Source: DASPFV01 sp035620975
GTDB taxonomy: Bacteria; Acidobacteriota; Vicinamibacteria; Vicinamibacterales; 2-12-FULL-66-21
Direction of reading: 5' to 3'
NCBI GenBank assembly: GCA_035620975.1
Contig: DASPFV010000072.1
Coordinates: 1-24,447 of the forward strand
Length of the DNA stretch: 24,447 nt
Under the pieces are notes generated by a model. That model worked only from the letters and a program-made list of their open reading frames with translations, did no database searches and had not been told where the DNA came from. This document shows, piece by piece, positions 1-7,530 of this stretch. Each line of letters begins with the position of its first letter. Position 1 is the first letter of the stretch. Both the position numbers and the translations under genes were made by a program.

Positions 1-792
1 CAGGAAGTTGGTGACGACCTGTCCGAGGGCCTCGGTTTCGTCTCGAATGCCCTGGACGTAGGGGCGGTAGTCGGGCGGGAGGCGCTCGAGATCGATGAGC
101 CGACCGTAGCCGTGGATCGTGGCGAGCCCGTTGCGGAACTCGTGGGCGATGCCGGCGGTCAGCTCGCCCAGCCGGGCGAGGCTGTCCCTGATCCGCAGCT
201 GCTCTTCCAGCTCGACGACTTCACTCAGATCCGTGAAGAGACAGATCACGCCGTGGGCCCTCCCGCCATCCCGGATTGGCGACACGGTCACACCGACGTG
301 CGAGGCGCGGCCGGCGCGGGGCGGCATCGCCACGGAACGCCGCACGATCGGACGGCCCGTCGAGAGGCATTCGGCGAGAACCTCGGCGAGCGGCTGGCCG
401 TCGTGCAGGAGTGCGCGGAAGTCGCCGCTCCATTCCGACGTTCCCAGGCCGAGGATGGTCCGTCCGGCGGGATTGATGGTGCGGACGGCGCCGTCCTCCC
501 CCACGACGAGCAGGCCGCTCGTCATGCTCGCGATGATCTCGCTGCTCAGCCGCTCGGACGCCTCGGCGCGCGCCTTCATCGCGCGCTCCTGGTCGCGCAG
601 CCTGCGGACGGCGTCCTCGAGCGCCGCGGCCATGAACGCCGTCTCGACGCCCGCTCCCCGCGCGTCGCGTGCCACGTCCCGCGCCGCCGAGATGAACCGC
701 ATCACCGCGAAGGCCAGCACGCCGGCGAGGGCGGCCACGATGGCCGTCAGCCCGAGGAAGACGTAGGCCGACTGCGACAGGCTAGAGGGCAT
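1..792 (-). CDS. Membrane PAS histidine kinase (PilS2-like), C-terminus beyond window
   Basis: This is a sensor kinase that runs off the left edge, so its ATP-binding domain is not visible. I translated 264 residues. A hydrophobic segment at about residues 10-33 is followed by a charged linker, a PAS domain at about 85-192, and a dimerisation/phosphoacceptor H-box (GIAHEFRNGL, His217). The H-box has Gly where most kinases have Pro (HExRNPL). The chosen ATG at 792 overlaps the end of pilD by 11 bases, so it is probably translationally coupled and co-transcribed with the pilus genes. In Myxococcus xanthus a second pilS-type kinase follows pilD, and this position matches. A cognate NtrC-type regulator is likely just left of the window, which is inference. 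Confidence 0.85.
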   Translation of the reverse strand, partial: MPSSLSQSAYVFLGLTAIVAALAGVLAFAVMRFISAARDVARDARGAGVETAFMAAALEDAVRRLRDQERAMKARAEASERLSSEIIASMTSGLLVVGEDGAVRTINPAGRTILGLGTSEWSGDFRALLHDGQPLAEVLAECLSTGRPIVRRSVAMPPRAGRASHVGVTVSPIRDGGRAHGVICLFTDLSEVVELEEQLRIRDSLARLGELTAGIAHEFRNGLATIHGYGRLIDLERLPPDYRPYVQGIRDETEALGQVVTNFL

Positions 793-1558
793 ACAGGCCC
801 ACGTACCAGCGCACGATCTGCTCGCCGAAGAGCGAGGCGACGAGAGCGCCGAGCGCGAGGAACGTGCCGTAAGGCAGCGCGTGCTTCAGCCCGCCGCGAC
901 GGGCGGCGATGACCGCGAGGCCACCGAGCGACCCCGCGATCGACGAGAGCACGAGCGTCACCAGCACGAGCTGCCAGCCGAGGAAGGCGCCGATCATCGC
1001 CAGCATCTTGACGTCGCCGCCGCCCATGCCCTCCTGTCCGCTGTACCGGTAGTACGCCTCGCCGATGAGCCAGAGCGCCCCACCTCCCACGAGGATCCCG
1101 AGGACGGACGACACGGGGCCAGGCGGCAGCAGCAGGCTGAACGCCAGCCCGACGGCGATGCCCGGGAGCGTGATCACGTTCGGCAGGAGGTAGTGCTCGA
1201 CGTCGATCCAGAAGAGGACGATCAACCCGCTCGCGAAGAGCAGCCGCGGGACGAGCACGATGTCGGGTCCGAAGACGGCGTAATGCGCCACGAACACGAC
1301 CATCGTGATCAGCTCCACGGCGGGATACCGCAGAGGAATCGGCGCCCGGCAGTGCCGGCAGGCACGCCGCAGGACGAGATAGCTGATCACGGGTATGTTG
1401 TCGAACCACCGCAGCTCGCATCCGCACTGCGGACAGCGCGACGGAGGACTGACGATCGAGAGCCGGCGTGGAAGGCGATGGATGCAGACGTTCAGGAAGC
1501 TGCCGACCAGCAGCCCGAACACAGCCGAAGCCACATAGCCGGGCGTATCTGGGTTCAT
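782..1558 (-). CDS. pilD: Prepilin peptidase / N-methyltransferase PilD
   Basis: PilD is the inner-membrane aspartyl protease that cleaves type IV prepilins after the leader glycine and N-methylates the new terminus. The 258-residue product has the N-terminal domain with a zinc tetracysteine (CPQC at 42-45 and CRHC at 67-70). The membrane peptidase part carries the two catalytic aspartates, D119 (IDVEHYLLPN) and D182 (GGGDVKM). The frame stays open far upstream, but the ATG at 1558 is the right start. It begins the typical sequence MNPDTPGYVA and overlaps the stop of the TPR gene as ATGA, a coupling junction. Its substrates should be the three pilins encoded at 5536-7286. Family length and motifs are normal. 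Confidence 0.97.
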   Translation of the reverse strand: MNPDTPGYVASAVFGLLVGSFLNVCIHRLPRRLSIVSPPSRCPQCGCELRWFDNIPVISYLVLRRACRHCRAPIPLRYPAVELITMVVFVAHYAVFGPDIVLVPRLLFASGLIVLFWIDVEHYLLPNVITLPGIAVGLAFSLLLPPGPVSSVLGILVGGGALWLIGEAYYRYSGQEGMGGGDVKMLAMIGAFLGWQLVLVTLVLSSIAGSLGGLAVIAARRGGLKHALPYGTFLALGALVASLFGEQIVRWYVGLYAL

Positions 1559-2460
1559 GAGGGCAGCCGCCGCGTCGCCACGTCGGGCATCGGCTGCAGC
1601 GCCGATCGGGGCGAAACGCGCGCCTCGCCAGTCCCGGCATCCAGCTCGAACGGCGCGCCCGTCACATCGAGGGGCACGCCGCGCAGCACGCCGCGCCGCA
1701 CGAGATCCTCCCAGGTGTGCGGCTGCCCCGCCGGCGGTGGAAAGCGCTGCGCGAGGGCCGTCAGCCGGGCCGCGGCCTCGAGCGCATCGATTTGCAGGAG
1801 CCGTCGTTCCGCCGTGCGCCGCAGCCATTCCTGATCGGACTGCAGCAGCTGCTGCCAGAGGAAGCGGGCCGACGCTCGATCCCCGCCCACGGTCAGCATG
1901 CTGGCCGCGAGCGGCCGGAGCCAGTTCGGCGCGCCGGGCTGATCGGCTGCCTTCTGAAACCAGTGGGCGGCTGCCGTGTAGTCCTGCAGGTGCCAGTAAT
2001 GAACGAACCCGATGTCGAGGTAGTACTGCCATTTCCCCGGCTGGGCACCGATGCCTTTGCGCAGGAGCGCCACGGCCTGGTCGGGCCGGCCCGGACCTCC
2101 GGGATAGGCCTCGCTCAGGAATATCGCTCCGAACCGGTACGCGATCGTGAAATACGGGTCGAGGCTGGTCGTGAGATCGAGCAGCGGGTAGAGCAGGCGG
2201 TACTTGCGCTCCTGGTGGCCGGCGAGCCGATCGCCGCCGTAGTGCTGGATGGCGCGAATCCAGTAGACGTCGGACAGCAGCGCATCGAACGCCAGCGCGA
2301 GGCGCTTCAGCGTGGCACCGGACCGCACGTAGAGCAGCGGCTCGAGCTCGGGCGCCTCACGCGGGTAGAGGCGGTCCCGCGCGACCTGCAGCCCGATCCC
2401 GGCAGCAAAGACGGTTACCGCGCCCGCCAGGGCGAGCAGACGCCAGGACCGGGTGCTCAC
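1555..2460 (-). CDS. Membrane-anchored TPR-like protein in pilus exporter operon
   Basis: The product has 301 residues with one N-terminal hydrophobic anchor (about 7-25) and then a helical, tetratricopeptide-like body. Repeat-like helices include the YRFGAIFL, YYLDIGFVHYWH and AAHWFQKAAD segments. It most likely sits on the periplasmic face as a scaffold. The GTG start at 2460 was chosen because it overlaps the permease stop as GTGA and gives a compact signal anchor; the open frame extends further but looks like permease shadow. It lies between the ABC permease and pilD. In M. xanthus an accessory gene, pilG, accompanies the pilHI ABC transporter. This protein could be the functional counterpart, although in M. 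xanthus pilG precedes pilH. I see no catalytic motif. Confidence 0.82.
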   Translation of the reverse strand: MSTRSWRLLALAGAVTVFAAGIGLQVARDRLYPREAPELEPLLYVRSGATLKRLALAFDALLSDVYWIRAIQHYGGDRLAGHQERKYRLLYPLLDLTTSLDPYFTIAYRFGAIFLSEAYPGGPGRPDQAVALLRKGIGAQPGKWQYYLDIGFVHYWHLQDYTAAAHWFQKAADQPGAPNWLRPLAASMLTVGGDRASARFLWQQLLQSDQEWLRRTAERRLLQIDALEAAARLTALAQRFPPPAGQPHTWEDLVRRGVLRGVPLDVTGAPFELDAGTGEARVSPRSALQPMPDVATRRLPS

Positions 2461-3263
2461 TTGAAGTCCCGCCGCGAGAAGATGACCACCGAGAGCAGCA
2501 GCAGCGCCGCGATGTAGCACGCGCCGTAGGCGGCGGTCGCGAGCATGTAGCCCGCGCTCACCGGAATGCCGTGCACGATCTGCAGCTTCACGTCGAAGGC
2601 CGACAGGTCGGGCACCAGGTGGTAGGCGCCGCGCGCGAGCCACACCGCGGCGGTCGAGTCCACGATCCGATCGAAGTTCCGCAGGTCGGCGTTGAAGTGC
2701 CCCACCACGTAGAGACCGAACGTCAGGGCTGCCGACAGGAGCGGAGTCGAGAAGGTCGAGAAGAACAGCGCGACGGCCGTCACGACCATCAGCTCGACGA
2801 AGACGAGTGCAATCGCCTTGAGCAGCGCCGGATCCATCCCCGGGGCGTCCCAGGCCGCGCGGAACTCGGGCGACTCGGTGAAGGTCATCCACGCCAGCAC
2901 GGCATACAGCGCCAGCGTCATGACCGACACGTTCACGGCGAGGGTCAGGACGAGCCCGGCGTACTTGCCCAGGATGAACTGCGGACGGCTGACCGGCTTC
3001 GACAGCAGCGCGTAGATACTGCGGCGCTCCACCTCCTTCGAGACCAGGCCGATGCCGATGAACGTGGCGATGAAGAGCCCGAAGACCGCCGTGGCCGCCA
3101 GGCCGAGATCCTTGATGATCTTCACGTCCTGCCCGGCCGTGAGCTGTCCGAGCAGAAACGACGACGCGATGAGCAGCACCGCGAACAGCACGAGACTGTA
3201 GGGGACGCGGTCGCGGACGGACTCGCGGAACACGCTGAGCGCAACGGACCTAACGGCGCGCAC
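2457..3263 (-). CDS. pilI: ABC-2 type permease (PilI-like)
   Basis: This is a 268-residue polytopic membrane protein with about six hydrophobic segments. It carries the ABC-2 permease signature after the second segment (KEVERRSIYALLSKPVSR), a large extracytoplasmic loop around the FTESPEFRAAWDAPG part, and a basic C-terminal tail (FSRRDFK). It pairs with the ATPase encoded immediately upstream, overlapping it by 14 bases. The GTG start at 3263 is preceded at six bases by GGAGG (within 3268-3274), which decides the start. Known background: M. xanthus pilG/H/I encode an ABC transporter needed for pilus assembly, located between pilA and pilD as here. The symbol rests on that synteny and on the ATPase-permease pairing. 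The substrate is unknown. Confidence 0.85.
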   Translation of the reverse strand: MRAVRSVALSVFRESVRDRVPYSLVLFAVLLIASSFLLGQLTAGQDVKIIKDLGLAATAVFGLFIATFIGIGLVSKEVERRSIYALLSKPVSRPQFILGKYAGLVLTLAVNVSVMTLALYAVLAWMTFTESPEFRAAWDAPGMDPALLKAIALVFVELMVVTAVALFFSTFSTPLLSAALTFGLYVVGHFNADLRNFDRIVDSTAAVWLARGAYHLVPDLSAFDVKLQIVHGIPVSAGYMLATAAYGACYIAALLLLSVVIFSRRDFK

Positions 3264-4233
3264 TCGACACCTCCGGCCTGGCCACCGTTCGCGCGCCGGC
3301 GTCCGCTTCGGCGACGCGCCGCACGAAGAAGTCCTCCAGCGTGTCGCGGATGGGGTTGAGCGAAACGAGGCGGGCACCGGCCGCCCCGAGATTCCTGATC
3401 GCCTCCTCGGGCACCTCCTCCGCCGCCAGCTCCAGCGCGTAGCGCCCGTGAGCAATCGGAGTGACGCGGCGCGCCCTCCGCGACACCGCCTCGAGCACGT
3501 GCGGCGCGAGATCGGCAACCACCAGCTCCCACCCGCGGACCTGGAACGCCAGCATCTCGGTGAGCCGGCCGGCCGCCACGAGGCGGCCCCCGGCCACGAC
3601 GCCCACGCGGCTGCAGAGCGCTTCGGCGTCGGCCAGGATGTGCGAGCTGAAAAAGATCGTCCGTCCCTGATCGCGAAGCTCCAGGATGAGGCTCCGGACG
3701 TCGCGGCGGCCCAGCGGATCCAGACCGGACATCGGCTCGTCGAGGAAGACGACCTCGGGATCGTTGATGAGCGCCTGCGCGATCCCGACGCGCTGCACCA
3801 TGCCTTTCGAGAACTTCCGCAGCTGCAGCCGCCGCTCCGCCCCGAGGCCCACGCGATCCAGCAGCGCCGAGACGCGCCGCCTGCGGTCCTCCCCCGCGTA
3901 GCCGAAGAGGTCGGCGAAATACGTCAGCAGCTCCTCGGCCGTCAGGTAATCGTAGAAATGCGGATTCTCGGGCAGGTAGCCGATCCGCCGGCGGGTGGGC
4001 ACGTCCCCGGCGGGCCGGCCGAGAATCTCGGCCCGGCCCGATGTCGGAAAGATCAGCTGCATCAGCAGCTTCAACGTGGTCGTCTTGCCGGCGCCGTTCG
4101 GGCCCAGGAAGCCGAACACCTCGCCCGTCTCGATCTCGAGCGACAGCGCGTCCAGGGCGCGGTAGGGGCGCTTCCGCCAGAACCCGATCGCGTAGTCCTT
4201 CGTGAGCTGCTCGATGCGGATGGCGGCGGGCAT
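3250..4233 (-). CDS. pilH: ABC transporter ATP-binding protein (PilH-like)
   Basis: This is a cytoplasmic ATPase of 327 residues that powers the ABC-2 permease. Walker A is GPNGAGKTT (44-52), the Q-loop region reads YLPEN (87-91 region, with Glu at the usual Gln, as in many NatA/CcmA-type proteins), the signature is FSKGM (141-145), Walker B is VVFLDEP (161-167) and the switch His is H198 (SSHIL). A C-terminal extension of about 110 residues follows the nucleotide-binding fold, as in other ABC-2 exporters. The ATG at 4233 lies 6 bases after the stop of the disulfide enzyme gene and has no strong Shine-Dalgarno, which fits translational coupling. Its position between the pilins and pilD corresponds to M. 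xanthus pilH. Confidence 0.9.
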   Translation of the reverse strand: MPAAIRIEQLTKDYAIGFWRKRPYRALDALSLEIETGEVFGFLGPNGAGKTTTLKLLMQLIFPTSGRAEILGRPAGDVPTRRRIGYLPENPHFYDYLTAEELLTYFADLFGYAGEDRRRRVSALLDRVGLGAERRLQLRKFSKGMVQRVGIAQALINDPEVVFLDEPMSGLDPLGRRDVRSLILELRDQGRTIFFSSHILADAEALCSRVGVVAGGRLVAAGRLTEMLAFQVRGWELVVADLAPHVLEAVSRRARRVTPIAHGRYALELAAEEVPEEAIRNLGAAGARLVSLNPIRDTLEDFFVRRVAEADAGARTVARPEVSSARR

Positions 4234-4239
4234 GTCGGG

Positions 4240-5439
4240 CTACGGGGTCCGGTTCAGCTCCAGCTCGATCAGGACCTCGAAATATTGAGCCTGGAGAATC
4301 TGCGGGATCTTCCGGCCGTTGATGAAGAAGGTCGGCGTCGAATTCACGCCGAGCTGCTCACCGAGCGCCGCATCCTGCCGGATCTCCTGCAGGGCGCCGG
4401 GATACTGCGCGTCGAAATCGGCAATGCCGGCTACGTCGCGCGCCGCCTGCCGCACCTGCGCCGGCGTGAGCTGGGGCGGACCCTGGTTGGCGAACAGCCA
4501 TTCCTCCATCCGATCTGCCGTCCCCCGCGGCCGCGCCAGGAGCACCGCGGCGGCCGCCTCGCACGCGGCGAAATGCCCTCCACCCGGAGCGTGGACGTTG
4601 CATTCCGCCTCGAGCGGAAAGTGCTTCAGCACGTACTTCAACCGGCCGCCCGCGGAGTGCTTGTCGATGATGCCCTTGTAGGCATCGTGCGTCAGGCGGC
4701 AGGGGGGGCACTGGTAGTCGTTGAACTTCACCACGACCACCGTGGCTCCATCGGCGGACACCGGCAGATCGACCTTCGGCTGCACCTCCCACCACGTCGC
4801 CAGCTGGGCCCGCTGCTCGGGCGTGACCGCCGGCAGGGCCTGTGGCGTCTGCGCCGCCCGCCGCGCGACCGCCTCGTCGGGAAACGCCAGCGCCAGCGCA
4901 ACCGAGCCCGCGAGGAACAGCGCCAGCACGGCGAGCGCCATGCGGCTGCCCGCGAGGCGCTTCAGATCTCCGCCAACCCGCCGCGGCAGCGTGCTCATCG
5001 GAGCGGACGTCACCCCGCCCGAGACGACGAAGATGCCCGCGACGGCAACGTACGTCAGCACGCAGAGAATGCAGAAGGCCTTGAGAACGAAGAACGCGGC
5101 ATACCCTAGATACAGCACGAACGCGAGGCCAACCGTCGACAGCGCGAAGATGTAGCCGGCGACGTTCTCGCGCGCGGCGGAACCAGGCCGGCCGGCGAGC
5201 CCCGCCAGAATGGCGACCAGGGTGAAGAAGAAGACCCCCAGCACGGCGACCGGCACGCCCCAGAGGCTGCCGTAGGCGCTGAGATACGCCTCGGTGCAGC
5301 TGACCGTGGCGTTCACGTCGCAGAAGCTCGTGAACCCCGGCTGCGTGAGCAGCTGGTGGTGCACGTAGGTGGACGTCGCCGAGGCGCCCAGGCCGAGAGC
5401 GGCGAACGCCAGCAACAACGTACGGCTGGTTCGTGTCAT
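4240..5439 (-). CDS. VKOR-DsbA fusion disulfide-forming enzyme
   Basis: This is a natural fusion of an integral-membrane vitamin K epoxide reductase-like domain (about 5-140) and a periplasmic thioredoxin-fold DsbA-like domain (about 220-395). The VKOR part shows the loop cysteine pair C40 and C48 and the active CILC motif (C123/C126) in a transmembrane helix. A further membrane segment at about 166-187 leads into the DsbA part, which has CPPC (C244/C247) and the cis-proline loop STPTFF (P369). C280 and C293 are additional. In this family the VKOR half re-oxidises the thioredoxin half using quinone, so one polypeptide can make disulfides. It is placed directly after three pilins that each hold two cysteines, so it is a likely dedicated pilin oxidase (inference). 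It replaces nothing essential in the M. xanthus layout. Confidence 0.93.
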   Translation of the reverse strand: MTRTSRTLLLAFAALGLGASATSTYVHHQLLTQPGFTSFCDVNATVSCTEAYLSAYGSLWGVPVAVLGVFFFTLVAILAGLAGRPGSAARENVAGYIFALSTVGLAFVLYLGYAAFFVLKAFCILCVLTYVAVAGIFVVSGGVTSAPMSTLPRRVGGDLKRLAGSRMALAVLALFLAGSVALALAFPDEAVARRAAQTPQALPAVTPEQRAQLATWWEVQPKVDLPVSADGATVVVVKFNDYQCPPCRLTHDAYKGIIDKHSAGGRLKYVLKHFPLEAECNVHAPGGGHFAACEAAAAVLLARPRGTADRMEEWLFANQGPPQLTPAQVRQAARDVAGIADFDAQYPGALQEIRQDAALGEQLGVNSTPTFFINGRKIPQILQAQYFEVLIELELNRTP

Positions 5440-5502
5440 CGTGTTGGAGAGCTGCGTGAGCCGGGCCCCGGGTGGAGGGCACCGGGGGGATCCCCAGCTC
5501 CT

Positions 5503-5531
5503 GTTGTATCGCGTATCCGTATCACGGTCAA
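5503..5531 (-). promoter_or_regulatory. Sigma-70-type promoter for disulfide/export/pilD genes
   Basis: On the minus strand TTGACC (5531-5526) and TACAAC (5508-5503) are separated by exactly 17 bases, matching the -35/-10 consensus 5/6 and 4/6. It starts 4 bases after the stop of the last pilin and about 64 bases ahead of the disulfide enzyme ATG. It would let the maturation and export genes be expressed without the sigma-54 pilA promoter. This is seen by eye only. Confidence 0.5.
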
Positions 5532-5535
5532 GGGT

Positions 5536-6075
5536 TTAGCGTCGACCCCGAGCCGACAGCTCGCGCCCGTGCGAGGGCGCGCCGGCCTCCGGCATGTTGC
5601 CGGAGAAGGTGGTCGTGTCCTCGTACAGCACCCGGTCGCGGTTGGTTCCGAAGTAACGCAGGCCCGAGACTCCGGGCGACAGCGGGTCCGCCGTGGCCTG
5701 ATAGCCGTCGGCCGCAGGCACACCCGTGCAGGTCGGCTCCGGAGGAGGATCATCGGCCGGTGTGCCGGCCATCTGCAGGCCGTACCCGCTCTTGGTGATC
5801 TGGTCGGCCGCGGTCAGATCCGGGCTCAGAAACGGAGTGCCGCCGGCCGGCGCAACACCGAGGCTCGTCAGCGAGGTCGCGTACCGCTGCCGTCCGCACG
5901 TCTGCATGAAGGCGAACTGCCCCTGGTTGATCGCCTCGAGGGCCGCAATGGCCGCGGCCTCGCCGCCCCGCATGCGCGCGTGGCGGTACCCGGCGATCGA
6001 CATCGACAGCACCACGGCCAGGATGACGATCACGATCAGCAGCTCGAGGAGCGTAAACCCGCGACTGTCGTCCAC
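5536..6075 (-). CDS. Type IV pilin-like protein (third, divergent pilin)
   Basis: This is a type IV prepilin with cleavage motif G|FTLLELL (Glu at mature position 5) and a 20-residue hydrophobic helix, followed by the same core as its neighbours (LSPDL, TKSGY). Cysteines lie at 60 and 116 if translation starts at the GTG at 6075, giving 179 residues and a six-residue leader. A CTG three codons upstream would give a more basic leader (KQ added), and no good Shine-Dalgarno separates the options. It lacks the MAPGGG C-terminus of the other two pilins. Its globular part ends instead in a charged tail (RELSARGRR). It is probably a minor pilin or an alternative subunit, processed by PilD. Confidence 0.85.
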   Translation of the reverse strand: MDDSRGFTLLELLIVIVILAVVLSMSIAGYRHARMRGGEAAAIAALEAINQGQFAFMQTCGRQRYATSLTSLGVAPAGGTPFLSPDLTAADQITKSGYGLQMAGTPADDPPPEPTCTGVPAADGYQATADPLSPGVSGLRYFGTNRDRVLYEDTTTFSGNMPEAGAPSHGRELSARGRR

Positions 6076-6139
6076 CTGTTTCAGCTTACATGCCCCGTCC
6101 AGAGACGCCGCATCCGCGCCCGTTCGCGCGTCGCGACCG

Positions 6140-6682
6140 TCATTGGAGCGGGAGCGCGCCGCCGCCAGGCGCCATGGCTGCTTCGGCGGGAGCGACGCCC
6201 GTGGGGTCGAAGAAGATGCCACCGCGGTGAGAGCTCGCGAAGCCGCGATGTCCCGTCATGCCGAGCGACGTGGGCACTGCGGTCAGATAGTACCCCACGT
6301 TCGATCCTGTGCCGTTGCAGTCGGGCGGGCCGGCCGCCGACGTCCCCGGTCCGAGCGTGAAGACGTAGCCGCTCTTGGTGGTCGGGTCCGCTGCGAGATC
6401 GGGGGAGATGAAGCCCACCGACGACGCCGGACACGGAAGCGCCAGCACCGCGAGCTGGGTCGCGTAGCCGCCGGCCGCGGCGGCCGACGAGTAGGCCGCC
6501 TCGGCGCTGTTGATCGCTCGCAGTGATCCGATCGCGGCCGTCTCGTTCCCCGTCATTCGCGCCCGAAGCAGCGAGGGCACGGCCAGTGCGGCGATGATCC
6601 CGATGATGGCGACAACGACCAGCAGTTCGATCAGCGTGAACCCCCGCTGGCCCAATCCGCCGCCGCGCGTGTGAACCGTCAT
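6140..6682 (-). CDS. Type IV pilin, tandem paralogue of PilA
   Basis: This is a 180-residue prepilin with a 14-residue basic, glycine-rich leader, cleavage at QRG|FTLIELL, Glu5, then a hydrophobic N-helix. The globular part has C84 and C122, FISPDL, TKSGY, and ends in MAPGGG-ALPLQ, nearly the same as the upstream pilin, so the two are tandem duplicates. The ATG at 6682 has a strong Shine-Dalgarno GGAGGAG (6689-6695) six bases away. The longer frame upstream of it includes terminator sequence and is not coding. An intrinsic terminator at 6700-6735 separates it from pilA, so expression should depend on readthrough or on another promoter. Confidence 0.93.
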   Translation of the reverse strand: MTVHTRGGGLGQRGFTLIELLVVVAIIGIIAALAVPSLLRARMTGNETAAIGSLRAINSAEAAYSSAAAAGGYATQLAVLALPCPASSVGFISPDLAADPTTKSGYVFTLGPGTSAAGPPDCNGTGSNVGYYLTAVPTSLGMTGHRGFASSHRGGIFFDPTGVAPAEAAMAPGGGALPLQ

Positions 6683-6699
6683 TTTTGGCTCCTCCGGCC

Positions 6700-6735
6700 A
6701 AAAAAAAACGGGATGCCCGCCGGGCGAGCATCCCG
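6700..6735 (-). terminator. Intrinsic terminator after pilA, abutting the next pilin's RBS
   Basis: On the minus strand an 8-base-pair perfect stem (CGGGATGC at 6728-6735 as read from the other arm, paired with 6709-6716) encloses an 11-base GC-rich loop. It is followed directly by nine T residues (6708-6700). This is the canonical rho-independent layout. Only four bases separate the T-tract from the GGAGGAG ribosome binding site of the downstream pilin. Confidence 0.92.
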
Positions 6736-6758
6736 CCTGAACCCCCGTGAGCCGTCGT

Positions 6759-7286
6759 TTACTGGATGGGCGTGCCGCCGCCGCCGGGCGCCATCTGCGC
6801 TTCCGTGGTCGCCACACCGTTCGGCGTGAAGAAGATCGTGCCGGCAGCGTTGGTCGCGAAGCCACGGTTGCCGGTGGTGCCGACCGTCACGGGCAGCGCC
6901 GTGCCGTAGTAGGCCGTCTGGCTGTTGGTGCCGTTGCAATCCGCCGCCACCACCGCCGCACCGGCGCCCGCCGCCAGGGTGATGGTGTAGCCGCTCTTGG
7001 TCGAGGGATCGATCGACAGGTCAGGCGAGATGAATCCCTGGGACGATCCGGGGCACGCCGTCGCGAGCGTGGCCAGGAGCACCGCATAGCCACCATTGCC
7101 GGCCGCCGACGAGTAGCTCGCCTCGGCGCTGTTGATCGCACGCAGCGATCCGATTGCCGACGATTCGTTGCCCGACATGCGCGCGCGCAGGAGTCCGGGC
7201 ACGGCGATGGCGGCGATGATGCCGATGATCGCCACGACGATCAGCAGCTCGATGAGCGTGAACCCCTTCTGGTTACGAACCTTCAT
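6759..7286 (-). CDS. pilA: Major type IV pilin PilA
   Basis: This is a prepilin of 175 residues with the short basic leader MKVRNQKG and cleavage before FTLIELL; Glu5 of the mature chain and the N-terminal helix are canonical. The globular part has C78 and C117, FISPDL, TKSGY and the C-terminus MAPGGG-GTPIQ. GGAGAG lies eight bases before the ATG at 7286. Of the three tandem pilins it is the most likely major subunit. It is first after pilR, has its own sigma-54 promoter with upstream half-sites, a good ribosome binding site, the simplest leader and a strong terminator right after it. Its cysteines probably form a disulfide, given the VKOR-DsbA gene downstream. Confidence 0.94.
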   Translation of the reverse strand: MKVRNQKGFTLIELLIVVAIIGIIAAIAVPGLLRARMSGNESSAIGSLRAINSAEASYSSAAGNGGYAVLLATLATACPGSSQGFISPDLSIDPSTKSGYTITLAAGAGAAVVAADCNGTNSQTAYYGTALPVTVGTTGNRGFATNAAGTIFFTPNGVATTEAQMAPGGGGTPIQ

Positions 7287-7367
7287 GTCTCTCTCCTCAG
7301 AGTAGTCGTTGGCCGCAGGACTGTCGGTCCCGACTGGCGCAGCCCCAGCGACCGACGCCCCCAGCTG

Positions 7368-7383
7368 AGCAACGGGGGTGCCA
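7368..7383 (-). promoter_or_regulatory. Sigma-54 (-24/-12) promoter of pilA
   Basis: The minus strand reads TGGCACC-CCCG-TTGCT. It matches the RpoN consensus TGGCACG-N4-TTGCW at every invariant position, with the correct 10 bases between the GG and GC. Transcription would start near 7357, leaving a leader of about 70 bases before the pilA ATG. PilR, an NtrC-type activator, is encoded immediately upstream, as in other PilSR systems. Confidence 0.88.
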
Positions 7384-7473
7384 CCCCGGCGCGCCGACCT
7401 TCTGACGGCCCCAAGCTGTTGATCGGTTGGGTTTTGTGGTTGTTACACGGCGGGCAGGAGCACTGCCTGCTCC

Positions 7474-7530
7474 TGTCAATTTTCGGCCCCCTGACAATTA
7501 GTGTCAACCGCGGCTGTCAATCATTGTCAG
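7474..7530 (-). promoter_or_regulatory. Cluster of TGTCA half-sites (probable PilR enhancer)
   Basis: TGTCA occurs on the plus strand at 7474, 7502, 7515 and 7525, and its complement TGACA at 7492. The pair 7492/7502 forms TGACA-N5-TGTCA. The sites fall about 115 to 172 bases upstream of the predicted pilA start, as expected for a sigma-54 enhancer. The published Pseudomonas PilR site contains (C/G)TGTC. The outer arms CCCCTGACAAT (7488-7498) and ATTGTCAGGGG (7523-7533) also form an 11-base inverted repeat right after the pilR stop. Confidence 0.7.

Noticed and set aside
782..2032. Longer PilD with about 158 extra N-terminal residues
   Set aside because: The extension overlaps the TPR gene, has low-complexity Ala/Arg composition and no family precedent. 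The ATGA junction at 1555-1558 gives the normal N-terminus.
6081..6731. Alternative frame over the second pilin
   Set aside because: It is in a different frame from the pilin motifs, shows no domain, and crosses the terminator and ribosome binding site.
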